NCBI GenBank assembly: GCA_900768265.1
Contig: CAAGCF010000042.1
Span: forward strand, 12,802 to 76,801
Source of the DNA: an uncultured Collinsella sp.
GTDB lineage: Bacteria > Actinomycetota > Coriobacteriia > Coriobacteriales > Coriobacteriaceae
Direction of reading: 5' to 3'
DNA length: 64,000 nt
The notes below the pieces were generated by a model, which saw nothing but the letters and a program-made list of their open reading frames with translations, was not told the origin of the DNA and did not search any database. Within the stretch, counting starts at the first letter, position 1, and every line of letters starts with the position of its first letter. A program made the position numbers and the translations under genes. Shown here piece after piece: positions 33,976-42,694 of the stretch.

Positions 33976-34422
33976 CTACAGCTGCTCGAGCATAGCGGTA
34001 CAACCGGCGAGCACGTCGCGGTAGGTGGCATCGAAGTTGCCGGTGTACCAGGGGTCGGCCACGTCGCCGGGGCGCTCGGTCCAATCGAGCAGGCGCGGGA
34101 TCTTGCCGTCGGGGTCGTCGCCAAAGATGCGACGCAGGCCACGGGCGTTCTCGGCATCCATATAGACAATGTGATCCCAGTCGCCATACTCCGCGCGACG
34201 TACCTGACGTGCGCGATGTGCGACGACGGGAATCCCAACCTCGCGTAGCTTGGCAACGGTACCGTGATGCGGCGGGTTGCCGATCTCCTCGGTCGAGGTC
34301 GCGGCAGAATCAATGACAAACTCGCCCGCGCGCCCGGTGCGGTGCACCAGCTCGGTAAACACCGACTCGGCCATCGTCGAGCGGCAGATGTTCCCATGGC
34401 AGATAAACAGTACGCATTGCAT
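33976..34422 (-). CDS. Low-molecular-weight protein tyrosine phosphatase
   Basis: 148 residues; ATG 34422 follows AAAGGAAA. The catalytic P-loop near the N-terminus is VLFICHGNICRSTMAE (C-x5-R with Cys nucleophile), and the general-acid Asp is in VADPWYTGNFDATY near the C-terminus. Length is normal for the family. Such enzymes dephosphorylate Tyr on proteins, often tyrosine kinases of capsule pathways, or arsenate; no partner is adjacent. It is followed, in the direction of transcription, by the three-arm repeat. Confidence 0.92.
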   Translation of the reverse strand: MQCVLFICHGNICRSTMAESVFTELVHRTGRAGEFVIDSAATSTEEIGNPPHHGTVAKLREVGIPVVAHRARQVRRAEYGDWDHIVYMDAENARGLRRIFGDDPDGKIPRLLDWTERPGDVADPWYTGNFDATYRDVLAGCTAMLEQL

Positions 34423-34473
34423 ATGCGGTTTCCTTTCGATCGCCATCATCAAGCTCGAGTATCGCATCTGCGC

Positions 34474-35709
34474 CTACGCCTGCGCCCGCTTGCGCTCCCA
34501 GCGAGCCAGCTTAATCGTCACCAGCGTGAGCGCCCAGGCCACAAGCGAGAACGCGGCACCCACTGCGCCCACGTACGCAATGCCAACGCCGCTTACCACG
34601 GCACCGCCCACTGCGGTGCCAAACGAGATGCCGACGTTAAACGCCATGGGCTCAACCGAACTTGCGAGTACCATCGACTTGGGATGGCGGCTGCGTGCCA
34701 CGTCCATAAAGTGCGTGATGCACGACACCGAGAACAGGTACATGAGCAGCGCCAAGCTAAAGACAAAGACCAGCGCGAGCGGCATGGTGCCGCCCACAGC
34801 AAACAGCCCGAGCAGCGCCGCAGCCTGCAGCACAAACGTCACAAGCAGCGCCTTCATGCCAAAGCGCGCATCGATCCATCCGCCCAGGATGTTCGAGATC
34901 AGGCAGAACACGCCGTAGGCCATAAGCGTGGTGCTGGCTTCGACCGTGCCCATGCCCAGCACCTGCTCCAGATAGGGCGTCACATAGCCGTAAAACACGT
35001 AGACCGAGCCCACGCCAAACAAAAAGATGAGCATGCCGGTGATGATGCTCGGCTCGCGTAGCAGACCCGCCTGCTCGCGAAAGGTGGCAGGCTCGTCGGT
35101 TTGCCCAGCGCGCGGCATAAACGCCACGAGCGCTCCGCAGATCAGAACGGCAAAGGTCAGCGTGCCGTACATGGCCACGTGCCAATCGAGCGTGTCGGCC
35201 ACAAACTTGCCGATCGAAGTGACAAAGACCATTGCCACGGAAAACGCACCATATACCACCGAGATGGCAAGCGAAGTTTGCTGCGGGGACAGCAGCTCGG
35301 GGATGTACGTCACACCCACGGCGAGCAGTGCGCCCGAGACGGAGCCCAAGATGATGCGCGAGGCGAACAACACCTGGAAGTTGGGCGCCAACGCCATGAC
35401 AAGATTGCCCAGCACAAAGACGATGCTGTAGCACACGAGCAGCTGGTAGCGGCGGAAGCGTCCCGTGCTGAGCGCAAGCACCGGTGTGGCGATAGCGTAG
35501 ACGAGCGCAAACACGCTAATAAGTTGGCCCGCAGTGGCAAGCGATATGCCGAGTTCCGTCGCCAAGTCGCTTTCGATGCCGATGACCACGAACTCGGAGC
35601 AGCCGAGCGAGAATCCCAACAGCATGAGCAGCGCCAGGCAAAGATTGGTGCGCGCGGGGGAGAGCGCGGCGGCGGTTGACTTGCTTTTAGGCGTGGTTGC
35701 GGCGGTCAA
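34474..35709 (-). CDS. MFS transporter (AraJ/PbuE-like drug or sugar efflux type)
   Basis: 411 residues from TTG 35709, chosen because GGAG lies 8 nt before it; the open frame continues back through the REP-like palindrome at 35767, which is unlikely to be coding. There are 12 membrane helices. The conserved region LGCSEFVVIGIESDLATELGISLATAGQLISVFALVYAIATPVLA (residues ~30-75, partly quoted by position) is typical of the DHA1 AraJ-like group. These export sugars, purines or drugs with H+; the substrate is unknown. Start confidence is moderate. Confidence 0.82.
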   Translation of the reverse strand: MTAATTPKSKSTAAALSPARTNLCLALLMLLGFSLGCSEFVVIGIESDLATELGISLATAGQLISVFALVYAIATPVLALSTGRFRRYQLLVCYSIVFVLGNLVMALAPNFQVLFASRIILGSVSGALLAVGVTYIPELLSPQQTSLAISVVYGAFSVAMVFVTSIGKFVADTLDWHVAMYGTLTFAVLICGALVAFMPRAGQTDEPATFREQAGLLREPSIITGMLIFLFGVGSVYVFYGYVTPYLEQVLGMGTVEASTTLMAYGVFCLISNILGGWIDARFGMKALLVTFVLQAAALLGLFAVGGTMPLALVFVFSLALLMYLFSVSCITHFMDVARSRHPKSMVLASSVEPMAFNVGISFGTAVGGAVVSGVGIAYVGAVGAAFSLVAWALTLVTIKLARWERKRAQA

Positions 35710-35766
35710 GGTTGTCACTCCAATGTCGCATGAATAAGCGGGATTCAATCCCTGCAACTCTAACAG

Positions 35767-35799
35767 AATGTGACAAAGAGACAGTCCCTTTGTCACATT
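35767..35799. repeat. REP-like palindrome, copy 4
   Basis: AATGTGACAAAG-AGACAG is followed by TCCCTTTGTCACATT; one G to A change breaks a pair in the stem. It lies 57 nt upstream of the MFS start. Confidence 0.8.
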
Positions 35800-35820
35800 G
35801 CGCTGCCAGCCAGTCGCCCA

Positions 35821-35883
35821 AACCATCACAACATTCGGCAAAAATCTCGAAATCGAGGAAAAGCGTCGAATGTTGTGACGGTT
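35821..35883. repeat. Nested palindromic element
   Basis: Arms 35821-35837 and 35867-35883 (AACCATCACAACATTCG and complement) pair with one mismatch. An inner hairpin CTCG-AAAT-CGAG sits at 35846-35857. It lies between the divergent MFS and membrane-protein genes. Confidence 0.7.
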
Positions 35884-35969
35884 TTCCTGTCTGTGCCGAC
35901 GAGCTCCAGCGCCGTCTGGGGGTATAAGGCTAGCAAGTGTTTATTTGCGAGGCCTAAGGGGCGCCCCGT

Positions 35970-36836
35970 ATGGATATCGATAACTTTGAATGGTGGTATA
36001 GCGAAGGCGAGGCTCCGGACGAGGAGTGGGACGAGTCCGCGCCGCGTGACGTGTCGAGCGATGAGGACGAGACCGGCAACGATGCCGTCGAGACGGACGC
36101 TGCTTCCGACTCCGCCGAACCCCTAACCTTTGAACAGGCTTGGGCCCAGGCCGAGGCCGACGAGGCAAAGGCCGATGCCACGGCCACACTCGGTGAGCCG
36201 GCGGACATGTCCATCTCGCCGGCCAAGACCCCGCAGCCGCGCCATAACATCGACCCCGGCAGCACGGCATCCTTCAGCATACTCGACGTGCCCGCGCAGG
36301 GTGCCCAGGCGCCCGCCCCCACGCATCGCCCCAACCTGGCTCGCGAGGAAGACGCGGCCCGCCGCTCACCACTCGGCCCCATCCTTATCGCCTTCATGGC
36401 CGGCGTCATCGCTTGCTCGGCAATTGGAAACGTCTGGAGCCATGTTGAACAACAGCGCAAAGACGCCGCCAAGGTCGAGATGTCCGTCGAGCAATCGCTC
36501 AGCCGCACGCGCTCGGTGCATGTGTCGGTCGAGGTTAAGGACGGCGCGACGTGGGATACCGCGCGCGGCGATAGCCAAATGCTCGTCCATATCGTGGGCC
36601 GCACGCTCAGGGGACAAGCAATCGACGAGTATCAATACGTCAATTCCGAAGGTGACGGTATCGAGCTCAAGCCCGGCGACTACGAGCTCACGGTTGATGA
36701 GCCGCCCGTCGCCACCGACGGCACGCGTTACCGCGCCTCAAAGCGCATGGTTCCGGTGAGTTTTAATTCACGGGCGCCCGATACGGTCGATAGCACGCCG
36801 CAGGGCGGGTTTGACCTTTACGCTATTGCTCAATAA
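35970..36836 (+). CDS. Single-pass membrane protein with acidic cytoplasmic half, unknown function
   Basis: 288 residues. Residues 1-~125 are very acidic and low-complexity (DEEWDESAPRDVSSDEDE), then PLGPILIAFMAGVIACSAIG makes one membrane helix after a basic AARRS. The outer ~130 residues have a beta-rich, Ig-like appearance (TRSVHVSVEVKDGATWD, LKPGDYELTVDEPPV). I do not recognise the family. The ATG has only a weak ribosome site (TAAGGGG). Codon use matches the neighbours, and the domain order argues for a real gene. It could be an envelope sensor or an anti-sigma-like protein; no sigma factor is adjacent. Confidence 0.7.
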   Translation: MDIDNFEWWYSEGEAPDEEWDESAPRDVSSDEDETGNDAVETDAASDSAEPLTFEQAWAQAEADEAKADATATLGEPADMSISPAKTPQPRHNIDPGSTASFSILDVPAQGAQAPAPTHRPNLAREEDAARRSPLGPILIAFMAGVIACSAIGNVWSHVEQQRKDAAKVEMSVEQSLSRTRSVHVSVEVKDGATWDTARGDSQMLVHIVGRTLRGQAIDEYQYVNSEGDGIELKPGDYELTVDEPPVATDGTRYRASKRMVPVSFNSRAPDTVDSTPQGGFDLYAIAQ

Positions 36837-36915
36837 CTGCGCCTGACGCTCAACCCCGCCGCCAAGAGTGGGACAATAGCCCTCGATACTGTTGTTTATT
36901 TTTGGAGGAAGTAGC

Positions 36916-37809
36916 ATGTCCACCGTCACTACCATCAAGCGCGGCGGCCTCACCGCGGCCATCGATTCCATGGGTGCCCAGCTCACGAGCCTTGCCCTCA
37001 ACGGCAACGAGTATCTGTGGCAGGGCGACCCGGCCTTTTGGGGCAAGCACGCGCCCATTCTGTTCCCCATCGTGGGCTCGCTGCGCAACAACACTGCGAC
37101 GTCTGCGGCCGGTACCTGCGAGATGCCGCGCCACGGACTTGCGCGCATCGTCGAGCACAAGCTGGTCGAGGTCTCCGAGGACGGCTCGTCCGTCACCTAC
37201 GAGATCACCGACACGCCCGAGTCGCTCAAGGCTTTCCCCTTCCACTTTAAGCTCAACATGACCTATGCCCTAACCGGCGACGCCACGCTTACCCAGACCT
37301 TTGCCGTCACCAACACCGGCGACGTGGACCTGCCGTTCTCGGTGGGCGGCCACCCTGCATTTAACGTGCCCGCCCCCGGTGCCGAGGACGAGACGTTCGA
37401 GGATTACGAGCTGGCATTTACCGAGGCTTGGACCAACGAGGCCCCCATCATCACGCCCGATGGCCTCATGACGTTCGAAGGCAGCTACAGGGCGCCCGAT
37501 AACTCGGACGTGCTGCCCATCACGCACCGCAGCTTCGATAACGACGCCATCATGTTCACCGATACCCCGGGCTCCACGCTCACGCTGCGCGGTCGCAAGT
37601 CGGGCCACGGCGTCAAGATCGACTTTGAGGGCTTTAAGTACATCGGCGTGTGGTCTGCCGCCAACGACGCCCCGTTTGTGGCGCTTGAGCCTTGGTCCGG
37701 CCACACCACCATGGACACCGAGGACGACGTCTTTGAGCACAAGGTCAACACCATTGCGCTGGCGCCGGGCGAGGCAGACGTCCGCAGCTTTAGCGTCACC
37801 TTGCTCTAG
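36916..37809 (+). CDS. Aldose 1-epimerase-family protein
   Basis: 297 residues; ATG 36916 follows GGAGGAA. The order of motifs fits the galactose-mutarotase fold as in LacX/YihR-like proteins: LWQGDPAFWGKHAPILFPIVG, MPRHGLAR (His), VGGHPAFNVP (catalytic His) and the Glu near the end in VALEPWSG. These enzymes interconvert sugar anomers, or bind phosphorylated hexoses, in the cytoplasm. The exact sugar is not evident. The gene is monocistronic and followed by a repeat element and a strong terminator. Confidence 0.88.
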   Translation: MSTVTTIKRGGLTAAIDSMGAQLTSLALNGNEYLWQGDPAFWGKHAPILFPIVGSLRNNTATSAAGTCEMPRHGLARIVEHKLVEVSEDGSSVTYEITDTPESLKAFPFHFKLNMTYALTGDATLTQTFAVTNTGDVDLPFSVGGHPAFNVPAPGAEDETFEDYELAFTEAWTNEAPIITPDGLMTFEGSYRAPDNSDVLPITHRSFDNDAIMFTDTPGSTLTLRGRKSGHGVKIDFEGFKYIGVWSAANDAPFVALEPWSGHTTMDTEDDVFEHKVNTIALAPGEADVRSFSVTLL

Positions 37810-37810
37810 A

Positions 37811-37880
37811 GGTTCCGCCGTTCTAGCGAACGGCGGACCGGTCGACGCTGCGCGCCACCCAGAGCGACAATTTGTCATTC
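37811..37880. repeat. Hairpin-plus-tail element, copy 3
   Basis: The hairpin GGTTCCGCCGTTC-TAG-CGAACGGCGGACC is followed by GTCGACGCTGC and a diverged version of the second-stem start (CCCAGAGCGACAATTTGTC). It begins 1 nt after the epimerase stop. Related to 43766-43904 and 32233-32297. Confidence 0.65.
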
Positions 37881-37925
37881 AAAAGGCAAGGCATGACCAG
37901 AAGGTCTATGCCTTGCCTTTTTATG
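37881..37925 (+). terminator. Intrinsic terminator after epimerase gene
   Basis: AAAAGGCAAGGCAT...ATGCCTTGCCTTTT (14-bp perfect) with an inner GACC-AGAA-GGTC extension, ending in TTTTTA. The A-rich left side means it can also work on the other strand. Confidence 0.85.
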
Positions 37926-38065
37926 CCAAGTGGTGCATGGGGGACAGGCTGCTTTGCGCCAATCGTCCTCGTGTGTCTATTAATTTTTCGCGCACATGCC
38001 GCGCTGCTGGTTGCGGGCGTATATCCTGTCTTATTGTCAGTAAGGCAAAATAGGGAAGGCACCAG

Positions 38066-38992
38066 ATGCAACCTCGGCAACAGCGCGGCATGCAGACCCA
38101 GCCGGTATGCAGCCGTCGCATCTTTTTGGGAAGCGCTCTCGCTGCGAGCGCTTCCGTCGTCGCCGGCGCGCTCGCCGGCTGTCAGCGCCCGTCCACGCTC
38201 AAGGTGGTTCAGCCCACGACGGGCGGCGGTCGCGACGACCTGTCCGATTCCGTGATCGGCAAGGACAAGATCCGTATCGGCATGGAGGCGGCCTACGCCC
38301 CGTACAACTGGCAGGTCTCCGAGGCCAGCGAGTACACCATTCCCATCGACAACGTGCAGGGAGCCTACGCCGATGGCTACGACGTGCAGATCGCCAAGAT
38401 CGTCTGCAAGGCCCTCGGCGGCGAGCCCGTCGCCGTCAAGCAGAGCTTTTCGGGCCTTATTGACTCGCTCAACAACGGCCAGATCGACCTCATCATCGCC
38501 GGCATGAGCGCCACGCCCGAGCGTGAGGAGTCCGTCGGCTTTTCCGACCCGTACTTTATCGGCTACTTTGGCCTGTTCGTAAAAGAGGGCTCGCCCTACC
38601 AAAACGCGACCAAGCTCAGCGACTTTAGCGGCGCCACGGTGCTCGGCCAAAAGGACACCATGCTCGACACTGTCATTGACGAGATCCCGGGCGTTGTGCA
38701 CAAAAACCCGGTCGACTCCGTCCCCACGGTGTTCTCGAACCTGCTGCAGGGCACGTGCGACGCCGTGACCTACAACACTGAGAACGAGAAGGGCTATATG
38801 GCCCAAAACCCGGGTATCGTGCCGATTCAATTTGCCGAGGGCGAGGGTTTCAAGCAGGAGGTCACGGCAAACGTCGGCTGCCGCAAGGGCTCGGACAAGC
38901 TGCTTAAACTCATCGACAAGACACTCAAGGGCATTAGCCAAGAGGAGCGCGACCAAATGTGGGACGCGTGCCTCGACCGTCAGCCGGCATAG
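38066..38992 (+). CDS. Polar amino-acid ABC transporter substrate-binding lipoprotein
   Basis: 308 residues. The leader CSRRIFLGSALAASAS has a twin-arginine motif (SRRIFL) and ends in the lipobox LAGC, so it looks like a Tat-exported lipoprotein. The family 3 solute-binding fold is shown by KIRIGMEAAYAPYNWQ, YDVQIAKIVCKALGG, LNNGQIDLIIAGMSATPER and VGFSDPYF. It delivers an amino acid or related solute to the permease encoded 9 nt downstream. Ligand identity is not visible. It is the first gene of a binding protein, permease, ATPase operon. Confidence 0.92.
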   Translation: MQPRQQRGMQTQPVCSRRIFLGSALAASASVVAGALAGCQRPSTLKVVQPTTGGGRDDLSDSVIGKDKIRIGMEAAYAPYNWQVSEASEYTIPIDNVQGAYADGYDVQIAKIVCKALGGEPVAVKQSFSGLIDSLNNGQIDLIIAGMSATPEREESVGFSDPYFIGYFGLFVKEGSPYQNATKLSDFSGATVLGQKDTMLDTVIDEIPGVVHKNPVDSVPTVFSNLLQGTCDAVTYNTENEKGYMAQNPGIVPIQFAEGEGFKQEVTANVGCRKGSDKLLKLIDKTLKGISQEERDQMWDACLDRQPA

Positions 38993-39001
38993 GGAGGCAG
39001 C

Positions 39002-40150
39002 ATGAAAACCATCAATCGCCTGGCCTCCTTTATCAAGGCAGACCACCGTTATGTATACCTGGGCACGAGCGTTATCGCGGCGCTCGGCCTGGCGTTTAGC
39101 CAGCGCAACCCCACGCCGCTGAGCTTCTTGGCGCCTACGGGCGTGTTCCAAGACTGCCTCTGGGCAATCCTTTGGGCCTGGCTCGTCGTGTCGGCGGCGG
39201 CGCTCGTCACCAAACTCATGCACTGGAATGACTATCGCGAAACGTCGCCGTTTGCTTCCGAGCGCTTTCGTCGCAGCGCGCGCCAGGGCAGCTATGTCGT
39301 GGTCGCCATTGCGGCGATCTTCTTTATCGACCGTTGCGTCATGTCGTTTATCGACCTGGTGCGGGTGAGCATTGTCTCGGACTCCAACCCCAGCGACTTT
39401 TTGTCGAGTCTGGTCTACATGACCTACAAGAGCGGGGACTTCTTTATCCGCGGTATCGAGATCACCATCGCGCTTGCGACCTTCGGCACCGTCATCGCCT
39501 TTTTCCTGGCGCTGCTCTTTGTGTTCCTGCGCATTCAGACCTTCGACCGTGTGGACAACGATCTCACGCGCTTCTTCAAGAGCATCGGCCGCGGCTTTGC
39601 GACCATCTACTCCACCATCGTGCGCGGCACGCCCATGATGGTCCAGGGCCTGCTCATCTATTACGCGGGCTTCACCGTTTTGCGCGGCATGGGCTTCGAA
39701 ACCGCCCAGGCCAACCAGATCTGGAGTACCTTCACCGCCGGCCTTGTCACCATCTCGCTCAACTCCACCGCCTACATGATGGAAGTTTTGCGTGGCGGCA
39801 TCGAGTCCATCGACCCCGGTCAAGCCGAGGCGGCGCGCTCGCTGGGTCTGTCGCAGTGGCAGGCTATGCGCAAGGTCGTGTTCCCCCAGGGCATTAAAAA
39901 CGCGATTCCGGCGCTCACCAACGAGCTCATCATCAACATCAAGGACTCGTCGGTGCTTTCGGTCATCGGCGTGTTCGACCTCATGTACGCCACCACCACC
40001 GTCGCCGGCGTGTACTACCGCCAGATGGAGGTCTACTGCGTGGCGCTCGTGGTCTACCTGATCCTGACGCTCGTGGCGAGCCGCCTGCTCGAGGCCTTTG
40101 GCAAAAAGCTTGGCGCCGAGGCCCCGGCAACGCTGCCCAGCTCCAACTAG
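39002..40150 (+). CDS. Amino-acid ABC transporter permease, N-terminally extended
   Basis: 382 residues. The last ~235 residues form a standard HisM/GlnP-type permease with the EAA loop [21 protein letters not shown] and [17 protein letters not shown]. The first ~145 residues contain three further hydrophobic helices (for example [32 protein letters not shown]), so the protein is far longer than the usual 215-250. It probably works as a homodimer with the ATPase encoded 22 nt downstream. What the extra N-terminal helices do is unknown. Confidence 0.9.
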   Translation: MKTINRLASFIKADHRYVYLGTSVIAALGLAFSQRNPTPLSFLAPTGVFQDCLWAILWAWLVVSAAALVTKLMHWNDYRETSPFASERFRRSARQGSYVVVAIAAIFFIDRCVMSFIDLVRVSIVSDSNPSDFLSSLVYMTYKSGDFFIRGIEITIALATFGTVIAFFLALLFVFLRIQTFDRVDNDLTRFFKSIGRGFATIYSTIVRGTPMMVQGLLIYYAGFTVLRGMGFETAQANQIWSTFTAGLVTISLNSTAYMMEVLRGGIESIDPGQAEAARSLGLSQWQAMRKVVFPQGIKNAIPALTNELIINIKDSSVLSVIGVFDLMYATTTVAGVYYRQMEVYCVALVVYLILTLVASRLLEAFGKKLGAEAPATLPSSN

Positions 40151-40172
40151 GCTCAAGACGAGGAGAATCATC

Positions 40173-40958
40173 ATGGCAGATACCGCCACTACCGGCACCG
40201 CGGCCGCCGCACAGACCAATGAGCCGCTTATCCGCGTCGAGGGCCTGCGCAAGAGCTTTGGCTCGCTCGAGGTGCTTAAGGGCATCGACCTGTCCGTTAA
40301 CCCCGGCGAGGTTGTCACCATTATCGGCGCCTCGGGCTCGGGCAAGTCGACCTTCCTGCGCTGCCTCAACCTGCTTGAGGCCCCGGACGCGGGCCACATC
40401 TGGTTCCATGGCCAGGACCTCACGGCCGAGCGCTGCAACATTAACAAACTGCGTGAGGACATCGGCATGGTGTTCCAGGGCTTTAACCTGTTCAACAACA
40501 TGGATGTGCTCGACAACTGCACGCTTGCGCCCGTCACGCTCAAAAAGATGAGCAAGGCCGAGGCAGAGAGGGTCGCAATGGAGCATCTGACGAGCGTGGG
40601 GCTCGAAAAGTTCGCGCACGCCGCCGTGGGTCGCCTGTCCGGCGGCCAAAAGCAGCGCGTGGCCATCGCGCGCGCCCTGTGCATGAATCCGCAGATCATG
40701 CTGTTTGACGAGCCGACTTCGGCACTCGACCCCGAAATCGTGGGCGAGGTGCTCGAGGTCATGCGCAAGCTCGCGGCCGACGGCATGACCATGGTTGTCG
40801 TCACGCACGAGATGGCCTTTGCCCGCACGGTGTCCGACCGCGTGGTCTTTATGGACAAGGGCGTGGTGCTCGAGGATGCCGCGCCGGCCGAGCTCTTCGG
40901 CAACCCCAAGCACCAGCGCACCCGCGAGTTCCTCTCGCGTTATCTCGAGGACAAATAA
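40173..40958 (+). CDS. Amino-acid ABC transporter ATP-binding protein
   Basis: 261 residues; ATG 40173 follows GAGGAG. The GlnQ/HisP type is shown by Walker [12 protein letters not shown]-loop MVFQGFNLF, signature RLSGGQKQR, Walker [14 protein letters not shown] and switch [10 protein letters not shown]. An Ala/Thr-rich tail of ~20 residues precedes the fold. It energises the importer formed with the two preceding genes. A hairpin at 40982-41006 follows 24 nt later, just before the peptidase gene. Confidence 0.95.
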   Translation: MADTATTGTAAAAQTNEPLIRVEGLRKSFGSLEVLKGIDLSVNPGEVVTIIGASGSGKSTFLRCLNLLEAPDAGHIWFHGQDLTAERCNINKLREDIGMVFQGFNLFNNMDVLDNCTLAPVTLKKMSKAEAERVAMEHLTSVGLEKFAHAAVGRLSGGQKQRVAIARALCMNPQIMLFDEPTSALDPEIVGEVLEVMRKLAADGMTMVVVTHEMAFARTVSDRVVFMDKGVVLEDAAPAELFGNPKHQRTREFLSRYLEDK

Positions 40959-40981
40959 CCGACCGCAAACGCTTATGTGAC

Positions 40982-41006
40982 AGGGCCGCTCCGGTGGGGC
41001 GGCCCT
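40982..41006 (+). terminator. Hairpin between importer operon and M20 peptidase
   Basis: AGGGCCGCTCC/GGGGCGGCCCT, 11 bp with one G.T, flanked by GTGAC and GTCATCAC that can pair further. No T-run follows. The peptidase start is 25 nt away, so it lies within the leader of that gene if transcription reads through. Confidence 0.45.
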
Positions 41007-41030
41007 CGTCATCACAATCGAAAGGATGTC

Positions 41031-42446
41031 ATGGCCGAGGTTTGGCGCTTCTTTGCGCATGAGGACGATTTTGCCGATATAGACGAGGCCGGCGCATGCG
41101 AGCGCTTGGGTCGCGTGCTGTCGTTTCCGACCATCTCGAGCATGGATGCCGAGGCGGTGGACTGGCAGCCCTTCGACGACCTGCGCGCCTATATGCAGCA
41201 GGCCTGGCCGCACGTGTTTGCGGTGGGCGAGGTCGAGCTCATCGACCATTCGCTGTTGGTGACGCTTGCCGGCTCCGACCCTGCCCTCAAGCCCGTCATG
41301 CTCATGGGCCACATGGACGTGGTACCCGTGGTGCCCGGCACCGAGGCCGACTGGACGCACGCCCCCTTTAGCGGGCGCGTGGACGACACCTACATCTGGG
41401 GCCGCGGCGCGATCGACATGAAGGACCAGGTCGCAGGCATTCTCGAGGCTGTCGAGTATGCGCTGGCGCACGGTTGGCAGCACGAGCGCGCGCTGCTCCT
41501 GGCCTTTGGCCAGGACGAGGAGACGACGCAGTACGGCGCAGGCGCCATCGGTCGTGCGCTCGAGGAGCGCGGCATTGAGCTTGAGTACCTGATCGACGAG
41601 GGCGACTACCGCATCGTTCCGGCTGCCGAGTACAGCGCGGGCGAGGGTTGGCTCATGCACGCCGACCTGGCTGAGAAAGGTTATGCCGACATTGTGCTCA
41701 AGACAAAGAGCGCGGGCGGACATTCTTCCAACCCCTACGGCGGCACGTCGCTCGAGGTGCTCAGCCGTGCCATCACCGCAATCTGCAATATCGAGTGGCC
41801 GACGCGCGTGACCGACTTGCTTGCCGCCCAGCTCGTCGAGCTGGGGCTCTACACGGCCGATGAAATTGCCGCCAACGGGGACGTCATTGTCCGTGATTGC
41901 CTCGCCAGCAAAAAGCTCTATCCGCTGGTGACGACTACCTGCGCGCCCACGCAGATCGAGGGTGGCAGCACCGGCGCCAACGTAATGCCGCAGGATATGT
42001 GGGCCAACATCAACTTCCGCATGCTCGAGGGCACGAGCGTGGCCGACGTTGTGGCGTGCTGTCGTGAGGCGGTTGCCGAGGCGGACCTTGCCGGTCGTGT
42101 CGAAGTGGAGCTGGGTCTCGGCAGCTCCGAGCCCTCGCCGTCCCCGCGCATCGGTGGTCCCGGCCTCGAGGCGGTTCGCTTCACCGCCGCCCGCTATTTC
42201 CGTGATCCAAAGGGGACGGAGGAAAACGGATCATTCGAGCCAGTGGCAATTGTGCCCTCGACCGTGATCGGTGCGACCGACGCTGCCAACTACCAGCGTA
42301 TTTGCCCTGAGTGCATTCGCTTTTCGGCCTTTGTGGTCGACGATGACGAGTGCGATCGCGGCGTCCACGGCACCAACGAGCGCATCACCCGCCGCGCCTA
42401 CCTCCAGGGCGTGCGCTTCCTCATCGCCCTGCTTCACACGCTCTAG
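41031..42446 (+). CDS. M20-family metallopeptidase (ArgE/DapE/dipeptidase type)
   Basis: 471 residues; ATG 41031 follows AAAGGA. First metal motif MLMGHMDVVPV, second WGRGAIDMKDQVAG, then GQDEETTQYGA with the catalytic Glu, and a dimerisation domain with KSAGGHSS. A His near the end is in RGVHGTNER. This is the M20 di-zinc hydrolase layout. It lies directly after an amino-acid ABC importer on the same strand, so it may hydrolyse an imported dipeptide or acylated amino acid. The specific substrate is unknown. Confidence 0.9.
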   Translation: MAEVWRFFAHEDDFADIDEAGACERLGRVLSFPTISSMDAEAVDWQPFDDLRAYMQQAWPHVFAVGEVELIDHSLLVTLAGSDPALKPVMLMGHMDVVPVVPGTEADWTHAPFSGRVDDTYIWGRGAIDMKDQVAGILEAVEYALAHGWQHERALLLAFGQDEETTQYGAGAIGRALEERGIELEYLIDEGDYRIVPAAEYSAGEGWLMHADLAEKGYADIVLKTKSAGGHSSNPYGGTSLEVLSRAITAICNIEWPTRVTDLLAAQLVELGLYTADEIAANGDVIVRDCLASKKLYPLVTTTCAPTQIEGGSTGANVMPQDMWANINFRMLEGTSVADVVACCREAVAEADLAGRVEVELGLGSSEPSPSPRIGGPGLEAVRFTAARYFRDPKGTEENGSFEPVAIVPSTVIGATDAANYQRICPECIRFSAFVVDDDECDRGVHGTNERITRRAYLQGVRFLIALLHTL

Positions 42447-42476
42447 AATGTGACAAAGCGACAGTCCCTTTGTTAG
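42447..42476. repeat. REP-like palindrome, copy 5 (degenerate right end)
   Basis: AATGTGACAAAGCGACAG then TCCCTTTGTTAG: the left half matches the family, the right end has lost CACATT. It starts at the M20 stop codon. The 248-nt gap to prfA also has GCAGG-TTTG-CCTGC at 42513 and no convincing gene. Confidence 0.7.
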
Positions 42477-42694
42477 CCGTTGGGGACGTCCACTCATTCC
42501 GTGCGGGTTATATGCAGGTTTGCCTGCGCACGCTATCATGTATGGGTTAGACCGCAACTATGTACCCCATACGCGAAGGGATGCGCATGTATCTGAAGAT
42601 CGACATGTTCTAGCCGGGCTTACCCCCGTAGTGGCGCCGCGCGCCCCATCAACTCTGCCGATTTTCACCTTCACGCATATAAAGGAGTCCCGCC

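Noticed and set aside
35710..35841. N-terminal extension of the MFS gene through the REP-like palindrome
   Set aside because: The extension translates repeat DNA and has no membrane or family features; TTG 35709 has a proper ribosome site.
37823..40921. Minus-strand open frame of >1000 codons opposite the amino-acid ABC operon
   Set aside because: It is antisense to three genes with clear motifs; long mirror frames are expected at this GC and codon bias.
42570..42614. Short frame MRMYLKIDMF upstream of prfA with a weak ribosome site
   Set aside because: Ten codons with no attenuator structure around it; too little to call a leader peptide.
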